DNA of 64,000 nt from Pollenia angustigena (GCA_930367215.1 OV884059.1:70093393-70157392), one strand, 5' to 3'; shown: positions 10,779-22,534, counted from the first letter of the stretch. Notes: generated by a model not told the origin, from the letters alone. A program made the numbers and translations.

Positions 10779-12300
10779 CAGCGTTACCGTTCAACATTTT
10801 CAAAAAGGGGCACAAAAAGGGGATTTTCAAAATAAAAGTGGCACAAAAAGGGGAATTCTGAGAAAAAAAGGGGCAACTTTAAAAATAAGACCATTTTCAT
10901 TTTTATTAAGTTATTTTCACGGAAAACATAAACGTTACAAAAAATAAGCCTCTTCTTATGTATAAATAAAAGGCCCAACTCCACTTTTCGAAAATTTCTC
11001 AATTTTGTTATATTACTATATCCGAAGCTACCAGCCAGATAAAAGGAAAATATACATAACAAAATTAGGCCATTTTATATTGCATAAATATGAATTGCTA
11101 AGCTCTTCTCTAGTCTTTATTTTGTGGAGTAAGGCCTTTTAGCATTTGACACATCCATATATAGTCGAACTTCCCTATATTATACAGAACTAACATTTTT
11201 TTTACTATTGTTTATAAAAACTGGTATTTTAGTTCGATTATCCATTATCAGTAATATCCATATAAGGAACAGTTTGAAGACTTTTGCGTTAAGTGTTTAA
11301 TTGCTTGTAAGAAATAAAGTGCTGGAAAATAATCTGCTAGGCTACAAAACCTTTTGTGCTGCTTATTTAACTTTTAATGATCAAATTTATTTTAAAATAA
11401 ATGCTGCTACATTTTTGTCCACTAAAACGAGTGACTGTTGTTAAAATCGTTATCAAGAAACCAAGATACTGCCATGCTACCTTTGCGCTTAGTTAATTGT
11501 ATACCATATTTTTAGGTAATTTTACCTATGATTTTTTTTGTGTGTAAGGAGATCAAATTATAATAATTTTTAAATTTGTTCATTATATAGAAAGCTTCAT
11601 TTTTAGAACTTCACTATAGAGATGTTCGAATGTATATATACACAGTGAAAAAACACGTCTTGTTTGCAACTTAACGTGTATGAGCTGTTGCATATAATTT
11701 TACCCTTCGCCACAGCTGGAAATATATAAGTTCGTTATTATATAAGTTTGTCGTTCCATTTTTAATTTAACAAGATCGGTAACTAATTGACTTAGTAATA
11801 GACTTATAACCACGTTAATATTCCCAAAATAAGGGCTTTGGCACAATAGCGCCTTTATTATGAGTGATAGGTGGACCAAATTTAGTTCTGATATTTCTTA
11901 TTAGGAGAAGTTAGTAGTGGTACGATTTTTATTAATGCATTACAGTGCTATGCTGTTTCTTTAGTTGTTATATAAGTATCTACTTTCCGAAAATATGCAT
12001 CTATATATATTTATTAATAAGTTCAACATGGACTGCCGGGTATCAACTTTCAGTCTATTGGACCACTTATTGTTTTATAATGCTAATTAAAAAAAAAAAA
12101 AATCCGTTTAGCGGATGCACTTCTATACGGTAAAGTAAAAACATACAATCATATAAAAGCTGGAAGTTCAAAAAGGGGCAAAAGGGGCACAAAACATACA
12201 AAATGATACAAAAGGGGATTTAAAATAAAGGGGCAAAGAAAGTGGCATGGCATTAAAATAGGGACAAAAATGCGACTTTAGTCGCATAACGGTAACGCTG
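10779..12300. mobile_element. hAT-like transposon, TSD CCCCTAGT
   Basis: Termini CAGCGTTACCGTT and AACGGTAACGCTG are flanked by identical CCCCTAGT (10771-10778 and 12301-12308). Subterminal sequence is a run of AAAAAGGGGCA-type repeats on both sides. The interior contains a solo right end of the CACA-ended family (11456-11544). No transposase. Length 1522 bp. The 8-bp duplication and CAGCG termini are characteristic of hAT elements. Confidence 0.85.
11456..11544. mobile_element. Solo right end of the CACA-ended family
   Basis: Matches 1712-1801 closely: GATACTGCCATGCTACC, TTTTTAGGTAATTTTACC and the terminal TTTTTTTTGTGTG. No left end nearby, so it is a truncated copy inside the hAT-like element. 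Confidence 0.75.
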
Positions 12301-12567
12301 CCCCTAGTGTATATACTTGAATAAATAAGTTTTTTATTAGTTGCGTTCGAGAACACAAAAGTTTTTACTATTTTTTATTAAACTTTACTGCATTTTACGA
12401 AATTTCGTTCGAGTACACAAAATGCAGTAAATGTGAACATAAATTGAGAGCGAAAAGTGACAGTTCTTGTCTGAGTATTTACAAATTTTTACTGCAGAAA
12501 TTTTTGCAGTAACATTTAGTAAATCAAAAAAACATGTTTCAAAAGGTAAACAAACAAAAGTAACAAA

Positions 12568-13660
12568 AAACAAGTGAGAGTGCTATATTCGGCTGTGCCG
12601 AATCTTTGATACCCTCCACCGACAGTTCGAATGTTTAAGGAGTAATATCTGTATGATGTTATTATTATCTTAAACTGTGACGATTTGTTATTAATTATGG
12701 TTTTAGGCGACTAAACTGTTTTCCGGTAGTAGGGTTTATATGGGGCCTAGGGTAAATTATGGACCGATCATCACGAAATTTCACAGCGTCATTTCTAGTC
12801 CTTTAAAACTGTGACGTACCAATTTCTGTTATGATAGCATTATTAATTATGGTTTTAGGTGTACTAAACTGTTTTCCGGGAGTAGGGTTTCTATGGGGCC
12901 TGGGGTAAATTATGTTCCGATCTTCACGAAATTTCACGGTATCATTTATAGTCCTATAAAACTGTGACGAGCCAAAATTTGTTATAATTGCATTATTTTT
13001 TACGGTTTTAGGCGTACTAAACTGTTTTCCGATAGTAGGGTTTATATGGGGCCTAAGGTAAATTATGGACCGATCGTCACGAAATTTCACAATGTTATTT
13101 TTAGTCCAAAAAAACTGTGACGTACACAATTTTGTTACGCTAGCGGTTTTTTTTACGGTTTTAGGAGTACTAAACTGTTTTCCGGGAGTAGTGTTTATAT
13201 GGGGCTTAGGGAAATTATGGACGGATCTTCACGAAATTTAACAGCGTGATTTCCAATCAAATAAAACAATTTTCTGCAAAATCTTATCTCATTCCGTGCC
13301 TTGTTCCAGCATTTATGTTATTTTTTGTAACAAAATTATCAATTTTTTTAGGTGGTGGTTCCACAGTTTATTCATAGCTCTGGTCCTACTGAACCGATTT
13401 TGCTGGATTTCAATCCCAAACTGCTTAGGATAACTACAAGCAATTTGGCACCAAGTTTGTTCATTTCTTTTGAGTTGTTCGAAAGTGAGCGAGTTTTCAA
13501 CAGACGGACAGACAGACGGACATGGCTAAATCGGCTTAGAATTACTCAAGGACCCAGAATATATATACTTTATGGGGTCTGAGATGAATAATAAAAAAGT
13601 TTCACACGGAATGACAAACTTAATATACCCTCTTCACAACTAATTGTGGTGGAGGGTATA
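12568..13660 (+). mobile_element. Dipteran TATACCCT-type repeat inserted in copy 1
   Basis: Begins AAACAAGTGAGAGTGC..TATTCGGCTGTGCCGAATC..ATACCCTCCACC and ends ..GTGGTGGAGGGTATA, with GACAGACAGACGGACATGGC and ATATATATACTTTATGGGG before the end. The other family copy carries no insertion here (about 42920-42935: GTAACAAATAAAAAGCATAC), which defines the boundaries within a few bases. Relatives: 30325-30860 (inverted) and 60508-61663. This sequence type is common in fly genomes; the mobilising class is not identified here. Confidence 0.7.
12660..13260 (+). repeat. ~150-bp tandem repeats, four units
   Basis: Units begin near 12671, 12808, 12958 and 13112 with AAACTGTGACG and contain ACTAAACTGTTTTCCG, GGGTTTATATGGGGCCT and ATCACGAAATTTCAC-like segments. 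They explain the repetitive 108-codon minus-strand frame at 12803-13129, which is not a gene. Confidence 0.8.
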
Positions 13661-14424
13661 AAAAGCATACAAATTGTTAAATAAAAGAAAAGTTGAAATA
13701 AAAATTAAACCAAAACAAAAACTGAATAAATATTAATTAATTAAACTTGTTTGTGAAGCATTTATTTGGCTAAATACAAACTTTTGAAATTTTTTTTGTT
13801 ATGTTAATTTCTTAGAGTTGTAAAGTTGTAAAAGTAATAGCAAAAAAATTATTCATGTTCTTTTAAATAATTTAGCCCGCTACAAATTAGTAAAATCAAA
13901 TAAAATAAAAAACAAACAAATATGAAAGATGACATAAAATAGTTTGTTTGTATTTTCCAAAAATGTTCGTGCTATAAAAAGTATTTAATCGAGTACCGAT
14001 AAGAAAACGAGTTAAGTAGTCAAAAGTGTCAATATTTTTCAACACTTAAATTATTTACCGTCAGCTGTTGCCATTATTTTACGAATTTTTTCAAATTTTG
14101 CGTTTGCGTACTTTTTTGGACAACAGCTTTTTGTGAGAGTGAAAGTACGCAAACGCACCTATTATTTATTGTATCCATTAATAATATTCAGGATTTTGCT
14201 TTTGTAATATATTTTTATTGGCCTTGATAGGCTTTTGTATATTACTTTTATTAAATAAATAAAATAAAACAAAATGCCGGAAAATAACAAAAAATAGCAA
14301 AAATTCGCGAAAATTTTTAATATTTCAAACCAGCCATAAAATTGATTAAAAGTCCCTAAGACTAAGGAATGGCGAAAATTCGGTAAAAATTGTTTAATTC
14401 GCGGAGATTCGGAAAAATTTGCTA

Positions 14425-14590
14425 AATGCATGATAGAAAAGTCTACTATTTATTAAAAATCGTGAAAGCTGTAAAGAATCAGAAAACTTACAAAAACAAA
14501 TCGCTTCTATTGCGAACATGGCTAAAATTAGCGAAAAATTGCAATATTTTAAACAAACCCAAAAACTAATTTGAGATCGCTAAATCGATA
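14425..14590 (+). repeat. Dispersed repeat (partner at 6865-7010)
   Basis: Contains GTGAAAGCTGTAAAGAATCA and GCGAACATGGCTAAAATT in the same order as the copy at 6865. The preceding ~150 bp is rich in GCGAAAAT/AAATTCGC words. Non-coding. Confidence 0.6.
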
Positions 14591-15163
14591 AAAAAAAAAT
14601 TGTCTGAAAATTACATAAAAAACCATAAAAAAATGAGCTATAATAACATCATATCAATGAAAAATTTTATTTTAAATTGATGGTTAGTTAGGGCCTTTTG
14701 TGTTTTAGATAACGATAACTTTTTGATTTAATTGGATAAAAAAGATTTTCAGCTAAAAACAAAATTTTTTTTTTGTTAAAAATGTTATCACATATAAGAA
14801 TAAAAGTCAATTCGTTTTACTTTCACCAACCCATTACTACTCTTATTGATACTTTGTGTGACACAAACTGTCATGTTACGTTAGATTTTTTGACAGTCGC
14901 AACAAAACTCATTAGATTTCTATCTCACAAAGTATTATGGAATACGTAAGACTTGTGAGATAGTGTAATCTAGGCTTTAGTATAACAGTTTCATTATACA
15001 TATGGGGGATTTCATGTCAAGTTTTTTTTTTTTTTGCTTAGCTTAAAAGAAAGCTTATGTCTTTTCATTTAAGGTAGCTTTGGTCGCTTTTTGGGATGCG
15101 AGTGGGATATGTATATAAAAAAATAATTTCTGACTCAAGACGTGGGTTTTTCAATTTTTAGCA
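14591..15163. other. AT-rich stretch, nothing assignable
   Basis: No gene or element ends seen. It contains a poly-T run near 15025 followed by AAAGAAAGCTTATGTCTTTT, similar to 16765-16785. Confidence 0.4.
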
Positions 15164-15371
15164 TATCGATGCCTTACTTTCTTAACAACTTTCAATACAA
15201 CTTTTTAGGAGAGAAAAAAACCTTTCATTTTTGTATACTTCGGTGTTTGGGTTAAAGTTTAAATGGAATTATTAAAGAATTGATTACATCTATGTATATT
15301 GTATTGAAATAATAAGTTGTTGCAGTGTTAGAACACAAAAATAGCAGTCGTTTGATATGAAAAGTCAAAAC

Positions 15372-16573
15372 CAAGGCGAATTCAACAAAGTAAACTCTTT
15401 AGAACACATGTTCGTCAGCTGTAAAATCCGATTTGTCAATAAATTTAATTATTTAGTTATTTTTGTTTTTCATTTAAAAAAAATTGTGATTGTTGAAATT
15501 TGTGAATTTTTTTTTTTCTATTATATTACACAGTTATTTTAAATGATAACAAAAAAATTGTGGCTAATTTCTAGTTTGCCAAACAGCTCCAAATAAAAAG
15601 GACAAAGGGGAATAGAAAAAGGAAATATAAATTTGCGATTCCCCACGACATTTCTGAACGCATATAGCTAATACTGTTATAATTTAAGAGCTTTTAAATA
15701 GTTCTTTCTGAATATGAACATTTTATTTAAAAATTCTTAATCCATTAAGGAGTGGCGATGAGTTTGCGACAATACAAGAGTTTATAGGTAGTAAGCATAT
15801 CAATTGCTATGCGGAGAAGCTTTTTTAGCGAAGTCGGTGTTTTTTATACCATAGATGAGAACATCCTTGTGCCCGACTGAAGGCCAGCTAAGCGGAGAAA
15901 GTTTATTTAGCGAAGCTGGGGTTTATTTGATTAAATTTTTGTTTCCTAGTGCACTTCCGCAACATTTTGATAAAAAATGTTGTAAAAATTGTTTTAGGAG
16001 CTAAAGAGTTAAAAACTATTGGATCAATTTTACATTCATATGAAAACTTCAGAAGTCCAGCAATCGGAAGCTATGCGTTTCTATAATTTTGCCATTTAAT
16101 TTTTTCTTTCTGAGTTGGTAAGCTAGACTTTTTTTTTTAATTTCTATGTATATGCTGGACCCTTGAGCAATTCATAGTCTATTAAGCCATGTCCGTATGT
16201 TCAAAACACTCTCAAAAGAACTCAAAAGACAAGAACAATATTGGTGTACAATTCTTTCCACTTCTCCTAAGCATTTCGGAATTGAGCTCTTCCACAATCG
16301 GTTTAGTAGGAAAAAACGTGCCTTTAAAATTTATATTTCTCATTAAATCTTCTAAAACATAGAATCCATTAAATTTTGTTCAGATTGGTTCATAAACACA
16401 CAACTTTTAAATATAAAAAAATCAATAAAATTTTTTATTGTCTACTTTTTACTCACACTTTTCGTAAACAACTATTTTGACAAATCGGATTTGTTACACT
16501 AACAAAATGCCTGTTATTTTTGTTAGAGTTGTAATTGTTGTAGCGACGAGTTTACCTTGTTGTATTCGCCTTG
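15372..16573. mobile_element. CAAGG-ended element, TSD GTCAAAAC
   Basis: Left terminus CAAGGCGAATTCAACAAAGT, right terminus TTGTTGTATTCGCCTTG, with identical GTCAAAAC on each side (15364-15371 and 16574-16581). Subterminal inverted segments around CAAATCGGATTTG and AAATCCGATTTG support the pairing. 1202 bp without a transposase. It carries 1.4 units of the GC-rich repeat. The 8-bp duplication and a terminus fitting YARNG suggest a hAT-like superfamily (inference). Confidence 0.8.
15811..15925 (+). repeat. GC-rich repeat, ~1.4 units, 81-bp period
   Basis: GCGGAGAAGCTTTTTTAGCG (15811) recurs as GCGGAGAAAGTTTATTTAGCG (15892), with ATACCATAGATGAGAA and GGCCAGCTAAGCGGAG between. This is the reverse complement of the unit at 2078-2164 with about 80% identity by eye. 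Confidence 0.75.
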
Positions 16574-16622
16574 GTCAAAACCGTATTTATAAGTTACGAG
16601 GTTGAGGAAGTAAGGCATCGAT

Positions 16623-17205
16623 AAGCAGTGCTCTTTCTCATCCATCTAACTTATTACCTATTGGTGTTAGCAAAATTTGGCTAAAGTGGCTTCGATAGCT
16701 ATTTGATCAATCTTTTGAAACAATTTTTTTATTTTTTTTTTATCCGGAATGTTTTTTTTCTTTTTGCTCAAAAGAAAGCTTATGTCTCTCTCTTCTCTTT
16801 TTTTAGTGTGTTACGGTCCTCTAGGTACAAAAACTTTGTCATTTGTAGTAATATTACATGTTCAAAATTTTGCACACATATGGGCATTTTCATGAGAATG
16901 TCAGCCACATCTAAAAAAATTATAACGCTTGAAACTTTTTTTCAACTATGGTAGAAAGGAAAAAAAAAAACACCCAAACTTTACTATGTTGAGGTACTTA
17001 TAGCTATTACAATTTTTAAAAAGAAAAACATAAAAGTTTAAACTCACTTTGTGATTGATTCATTTTTAGTAACTGCAATTAAAAATTTTCAATATTCTGC
17101 CGAATAAATATATTATACTGGCCGCCCTGGAATTATGCTTTGAAATTAATGTTACAACGACAATGCACAAGATCCACGAGGAAAGACCAAATATATAGTT
17201 CGAAT
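16623..17205. other. AT-rich spacer, nothing assignable
   Basis: No coding sequence supported. GTTACGGTCCTCTAGGTA near 16810 resembles GTTACGGTCATCTAGGTA near 51378 (inside the MITE at 50949-51501), so a decayed relative of that MITE may lie here. Confidence 0.4.
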
Positions 17206-17319
17206 AGCGGTCACGTAGGTTAGGTTAGGTTCCATGGGCAGCTATCAACAGACAGCTCACTTGGGTCCTTTATTGGTCCCTTTGTGATACCCAGCGCCAA
17301 TGCCCATCCTATAGAGCAG

Positions 17320-18610
17320 TTACTCAGATGGCGTCACTGCAGAATCCAGCCACTTCGTCCTCCTAATGAAGAGAATAAGCGATCTCAGTTTTATCTTGGA
17401 TAGATCCTCTAGGCAGGCAAATGCCGGTTTCCCCAGGCATTCCTCCCTAATACCCCGCAACCCAGGGCATTGACAGAGAAAGTGAAGCACAGTCTCCTCC
17501 TCCTCCTCATCCTGACAACTTCTACAGTAGTCATTAAATTCCAGACCCATTCTTTCAGCATGAGTCCCCACCGGCCAGTGCCCAGTAACAACCGATACAA
17601 CTGTCCTAATCTGGTCCCTTTTGAACCTAAGTAGAGAGCTTGTCCTCCGTTCATCATAACCAGGCCATAATAGCCTGGATATCAAGCAGGTGGACTCACT
17701 AGTCCACCGCATCTGTGCAACTCTATAAGACTCGCGCCTGATAAGTAATTTACAGTGAGCCATTGGAAGACCAACAAACTGATCGATGAATATGTCATCC
17801 ATGCGACCACCTTGTTTGGCCAGCCCATCTGCCACTAGATTACCCGGGCACTCTGAGTGACCCGGAATCCATATTAGCGTTACCCTTGAATGTTTCGCAA
17901 TCTCATTCAAAGACATCCGACATTCTACAGTTAACCTAGATGTCGTATAGACACCCGCTAGGGAAGCAAGGGCAGCCTTGCTATCAGTAAATATATGTAC
18001 GTATATCTCCCGATATGCGATGATACCTCAGCCAATTTACCGCCCGCCTTATAGCCGAGATCTCCGCCTGCAGGACACTACATCCATCCGGCAGACGAAA
18101 GGAAACTCTCACATCCAGTTCCTCTATGTAGAAACCTCCGCCAGCTCTAAAACCCTTCCTCGAACCATCAGTATAAACCCCTAGGCTCAGTTCGTGGTGA
18201 GTACCTGACATCGCATTGCCATGCGCCATCCTTGTCACAAACCCCGCGCCAGTGAAAGGCACCGGAGTGCAATAGTCCACACTATCAGGGTCGGTAGAAC
18301 CTCTGGTTATCCCGGCATGCCCATAGTCACGGGCCGACCAACAGAGCGCCGCGTTTAGCCGTGTCGCCGAGCAAAGAGCCATCTGTCTGGCCATGATGTC
18401 CACCGGGAGCCATTTCAGTATCGTGAACAGCGCCCTCGTGGGAGTAGATCGCATTGATCCCGTGATCATCAACGCGACAATTCTATATACATTCTCAAGC
18501 ATTGCCCTACACCTGCTCTTATCAAAAGCAGGCCACCATACCACGACCCCGTAATACAGAGTCGGCTTTACTACAGCCTCAAAGATCCAATTGACACACC
18601 ACGGGCTCAT
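17320..18610 (-). pseudogene. LOA LINE ORF2: RT tail, RNase H and C-terminal domain
   Basis: Read on the minus strand. 18610-17984 encodes the post-RT thumb region (WIFEAVVKPTLYYGVVVWW) and then the RNase H start: GVYTDGSRKG (Asp) and LQAEISAIRRA (Glu). A frameshift near 17985 interrupts the frame just before the DSKAAL motif (third acidic residue); coding resumes and, in the frame 17916-17320, reaches WIPGHSECPGNLVADGLAKQ (fourth Asp). A cysteine/histidine cluster follows (YCRSCQDEEEEETVLHFLCQC), the C-x2-C..H-x4-C type zinc finger usual at the end of such ORF2 proteins. All four RNase H acidic positions are recognisable, but the frame is broken. Confidence 0.8.
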
Positions 18611-18980
18611 GCCCCAGTTTCTGCCGATTGCACCCCTACACGCTCATCTGGACATTATGTCCCCATGACAGCCTACTATCCAGAACCACGCCCAAATACT
18701 TGGCACTGCGAGAGATCTGAAGCTCGGTTCTATTTAACCTCGGAAGCCTAAAGTCCCCGGTCCTGTACTTCCTCGTAAAGAGTATCAGTTCCGTCTTGGA
18801 CGGATTAACACCCAGCCCGCATGATGCGCTTCAGGTGCTAAGTACCTTCAGAGCAGCCTCCATACACTGAGACATTATGTTCAGATGTCTCCCCGTGATA
18901 GCTACCGCAACATCATCAGCATACGCCACTGTTTTGATCCTCATGTTGTCCATCTTCGTCAACATGGTATTCATACGTCG
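18611..18980 (-). pseudogene. LOA LINE ORF2: reverse transcriptase catalytic segment
   Basis: Minus-strand frame with VAYADDVAVAITG at about 18930-18890, the YADD active site of reverse transcriptase, followed in shifted frames by NPSKTELILFTRKY and AKYLGVVLDS-like sequence down to 18650. It is separated from the upstream RT half (22535 onward) by the 3.55-kb Harbinger transposon, which inserted between the LSPLLWNL motif and YADD. Confidence 0.8.
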
Positions 18981-19153
18981 ATGTTCTGGAAAACGCAAAA
19001 CGCATTTCAGCATGTTCTGAAAACCAGGCGATTTGCTAGCGTTTTGCTATTTTTCGAAGTTGTTTTTGAGCAATGAAAACATATGTTTTATCATAACAAA
19101 ACGTAAACAAACAATTTAAGAAATTAGTTCAGTAAAATAAATTTAAAATTAAA

Positions 19154-20376
19154 ATGCCTACAGCGTTCTTACTTGGTATATTGGCTTTAAAAAAGCTACA
19201 ATCAAACGAAGTGTTAATTAAAAAAAACACTGAGGGATTCTTTCAATCCATTGGACATTCCAGACCAAGCGTAAGTACATACAAACATATATGTACATTG
19301 ACAATAAGATCAGGTATCATGCCAAGTGTTTGCGCCTTTAGTTTCATAGCTCTCTACAGGTTAAACAAATCTGCATTTTTGATGATTCTGGATGGAACTT
19401 CTCAGCATATGAGCAAAAGTTCAATTCCAGAAATGGTGCGTTTGGCCGGCGTTTTAAGATTTTTAGCAGTCGGGTCCTTCCAAGGTGTGATTGCCAATGA
19501 CATGAATATAAGTATGGGCCGTAGCACTTTCTGTAAAGTTTTATGGGACGTACTTAATATTCTTGAGGAAAGGCTGTGTCCACTTTGGATTCAGTTGAAG
19601 TCAGAAGCAAGAGAATCCAAACTTAATTTTTATGAAAAATATAAAATACCCGGCGTCATTGGATCTGTTGATGGAACCCATGTGCGACTTATAAAGCCCC
19701 CGCATGATTCTGAACTTTACTATTGTAGAAAGGGATATTACAGCTTAAACGTGTTAATTGTAAGTAGTTAAGCATCTCTAAATTTAATTTAAATACATAT
19801 GTATGTACATAACTGATGTCATACTTTGGAATATAATTTAATACATTTGTATAATATCATGTAGATTTGTGATTACCAAATGAAAGTCCGCGCTGTAGAT
19901 GCAACTAGGCCCGGTTCATGTCACGATGCTTTTGTGTGGAACTTAAGCAGTGCAAGCACTTACTATGAAGAAATGTATTCCCATGGGAACCGTAATTCTT
20001 GGTTGTTAGCCGACTCTGCGTATGCATTACAACCCTATGTCTTAGTGCCATACAAATCAGCGGTGTTTGGTTCAATGCAACACAAATTTAATTTAGTGCA
20101 TGCATCAGCAAGAAATATAGTAGAGAGGACGATAGGGAACTTAAAAAGCCGTTTTAGAAGCCTTCAGATGTGTCTTCCCTATAGTCCGTCTAAGTAGTAA
20201 AAATTGCAAATGTTTGTTGTGCTCTGCACAACATTTGCAAACATTACAACGTTCCCATAGAAGAGGAAGATATAGCTCCTTTATCAAATGAAGAAGTGGA
20301 AGAAAATCCGGATCAATTGCAAAACAATACCGCAGGAGCGGAAATTAGAGACACAATTGCAAGGACTTTGGTGTAA
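19154..20376 (+). pseudogene. Harbinger DDE transposase, one intron, one frameshift
   Basis: Nuclease-type transposase that cuts and moves the element. The first frame (19154-19759) ends in GVIGSVDGTHVRL (first Asp), R-K-G-YYSLNVLI. A GT-AG intron at 19760-19864 (GTAAGTAG..CATGTAG) joins it in frame to 19865, which continues ICDYQMKVRAVDA, GSCHDAFVW, LLADSAYALQPYVLVPY (second Asp) and ARNIVERTIGNLKSRFR (catalytic Glu). At about 20190 one base is missing. The other frame continues cleanly with VVKIANVCCALHNICKHYNV, typical of the family C terminus, to the stop at 20374-20376. The N terminus may contain another small intron near 19269-19347 (GTAAGTAC..TTCATAG), which is open without splicing. 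Otherwise nearly intact, so recently alive. Confidence 0.85.
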
Positions 20377-20823
20377 TAAAAAATTCATTTATTTTTTTTA
20401 AAATACACGTAACTAACTAAAATCAACTAAAATATGCTCCCCTATTACAATTTACAACTCCACTCTAGTTAAGTTGAAATTTTAAATTATTTTATTCTGT
20501 TTTACAAATCTTCTATGTATGTACATATATTGCAGTAAACAAAAACATTAACAAATTACAACTAATCAATAGCAGTTGTTTTAATTACAACTTAACTGAG
20601 GGAAGTTCTAAACCGTAATAAGGGCTTTTGTTGTTTTCTACCAGTGGTTCATTAAAGGATCATCAATCGAAATATGCAAAAAACTTGATTTAAGAAAAAA
20701 AAAATTTAGGGCCTTTCTATATTAAGGTAACATATTTATTAAAAACAAAACAAAAATAAACACTTCATTTATAAAAAAACTTAACTGTTATGAGATCATT
20801 AACATCACAAAAATTTTTAAAAA

Positions 20824-21650
20824 TTAATCCGCTTCCATGCCCAGTTTCATTTTCTCTAATTTCAAAAATTCTAGTTTCATTTCATTTCGACTATGGGCAA
20901 TTTTTTCCAATTCCAGGTGATGTCTTTTTATTTCCGAAAGTTCTTTTTTCTTTAAAGAACAAATTTCTTCCATATTTTTATATATATGTCTAACATATCT
21001 AGTGTATTCTTTTATATTATTGTTAATTTCCTCCATTTTTTCAGCAACATATTTAAAATTCTTTGTTTCTTCGTCCATTAAGTGTTGGATATCACCGCTG
21101 AAACGAGCTTTCTTTCTTCGAGGAGACATTTCAGGAGTAAATAAAGGAGAATCTGCAGATGTTGGGTTTTGACTATCCAAAACAATTGGATCAGATATTG
21201 TGACGTATTCAATTTGCATATCCTCTTCAAACTCAGTCTTTTTTTTCGGCTCAGCCCCAAAAGATTTTGCTTTTGAAATACCCTCGACTGCATGAAATAT
21301 ATTACATATTACTGCCAACTGCTCTTCAACTGGCGTCAAGAAGTGCTGTTGATAATCTCCCCCTCCCGTCTTTTTTAATGACATCTTGTTTTCCGCAAGT
21401 CTTGTTTTAATGCTGCGTCTCCAGTCACACCAAATCTTAATAAAAAACACACAATTTTAAATGGCTTGAAAATATCGTGTTGAAACTTTATACCTACCTT
21501 TTTCCAGTTACCAATATTTTTAGTGGGTGGTCCACTGGCATTGAGCTGATCCGTTAAGCCGCTCCACAATTGGTCTAATTTCACCCTATCACCTTTGTAG
21601 AGACCTCTTGCAATATCTGGATGTAGCTCCATAAATTGCAGAAATATTTT
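20824..21650 (-). CDS. Harbinger Myb/SANT-like DNA-binding protein, two or more exons
   Basis: Accessory protein that, in Harbinger elements, binds transposon ends and helps import the transposase. An upstream exon (to 21498, open from about 21680) encodes EQCKIFLQFMELHPDIARG, LDQLWSGLTDQLNASGPP and IGNWKK. A 62-bp intron at 21436-21497 (minus-strand GTAGGT..TTAAG) joins it in frame to IWCDWRRSIKTRLAENK. The tryptophans of the three-helix SANT-like fold are in place. The second exon (21435-20824) continues through a Ser/Pro-rich linker with a basic PRRKKARFS stretch (possible nuclear signal) and a C-terminal heptad-rich coiled coil to MKLGMEAD. The true start is not fixed; an earlier exon beyond 21700 is possible. 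No internal stop seen. Confidence 0.75.
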
Positions 21651-22369
21651 GCACTGCTCTACTGACTTTTGCTTCGCCCTTTATATGAAACTACATGTAT
21701 TATTTAACTAACAAATATTTGTTTATATACTTACATTTATGTATTTAAAACCAAAACTTTTGTTGTCCAGCGGCCGGCAACAGGATTTTTGCACTTTATT
21801 TTATTTTTAAGATGTAAGACTATTGGCGGCAAATGCTTCTTTCAATTAGAGATGTTACTTATGAATACTTACGAATAATTTTTAGTTTTCATCACGGGTA
21901 GCCGGTTTAACGTAGGTTCTTTTGTGATTTTTTAGCTCTAATAAATGTTTGAAGGTACTAATACAGGTCTTAAATTATTTTTGAACTTTTATTAAGATTT
22001 TTTTTTTAAGTTTTAATATTATTACGTGCAGTTAATAAATTTCAAATATTAATGTTAAAAGTTGGGACAGAAATAACCAAATAATTTATTTTAAAATTAA
22101 CACCACTAGCATTACATTTTTTTCGAAGATCAATTTAATCAGCTGTTTGCATAAATTGCCAGTTCATAAGTAAACTACTGCGACAAACAATTGACAAACT
22201 CAAAGCAAATTTTTAAATTGCATTTTTTTAATTAAAATCGTGAAAAAATGTTACAAGTTTTTCCTTAAATAAAAAGAAAACATATTAAATTGAAATTGTT
22301 CGCCATTTTCTTTTCTCTTTTAAGTGTAGTTTTAATAAAATAGACCAGATCGCTTAAGTATACACCAGC

Positions 22370-22534
22370 GGTTTGAAAACGCCAAATTTCTCGCGTTTTC
22401 GTTTTTCAGAACACCTGTTTGGCGTTTTCAAATCGAAAAAGCTAGTTCTAAGCGACTTGCGTTTTTGAGAACACCTATTTGGCGTTTTCAAATCGAAAAC
22501 GCAAATTTTAAGCGATTTGCGTTTTCCAGAACAT
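22370..22534. repeat. Subterminal tandem repeats at the Harbinger right end
   Basis: About 2.5 units of ~65 bp, each with TTTGGCGTTTTCAAATCGAA, TAAGCGAYTTGCGTTTT and CAGAACACC-like segments; the last unit ends in the transposon terminus. They also produce the repetitive minus-strand frame 22354-22554. Likely binding sites for the Myb-like protein (inference). Confidence 0.75.

Larger units (their letters stand above)
12340..14159. mobile_element. GTTGCGTTCGAG-ended transposon, copy 1 (interrupted)
   Basis: Same family as 41501-43496. The left end reads GTTGCGTTCGAGAACACAAA; the right end ..GCAAACGCACC is its imperfect inverse, with CTTTACTGCATTTTAC-type sequence repeated in the left end. The two copies align over TTTACTGCAGAAATTTTTGC, ATTAATTAAACTTGTTTGTG and GTATTTAATCGAGTACCGAT. 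This copy is interrupted by the repeat at 12568-13660. No transposase in either copy; target duplication unresolved. Confidence 0.65.
15164..16622. mobile_element. Candidate outer inverted-repeat element
   Basis: ATATCGATGCCTTACTTTCT (from 15163) is mirrored by GGAAGTAAGGCATCGATAAG near 16608-16626. These enclose the CAAGG-ended element 15372-16573, suggesting an older host transposon. No target duplication found. Confidence 0.4.
18981..22534. mobile_element. PIF/Harbinger transposon inside the LOA LINE
   Basis: Ends are ATGTTCTGGAAAACGCAAA and its inverse TTTGCGTTTTCCAGAACAT. The interior holds the two genes usual for this superfamily, a DDE transposase (plus strand, 19154-20376) and a Myb/SANT-like DNA-binding protein (minus strand, 20824-21650), arranged tail to tail. 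The right end carries subterminal tandem repeats (22370-22534). It interrupts the LINE reverse transcriptase; LINE sequence flanks it on both sides. A clean 3-bp target duplication could not be assigned. Confidence 0.82.

Noticed and set aside
12803..13129. 108-codon minus-strand frame with internally repeated peptide
   Set aside because: It is the translation of a ~150-bp tandem repeat inside a transposon; the other strand and frames are equally repetitive.
17214..17232. Telomeric (TTAGG)n repeat
   Set aside because: Only about three units, exactly at a LINE 3' end inside a target duplication; more likely the LINE tail than a telomere relic.
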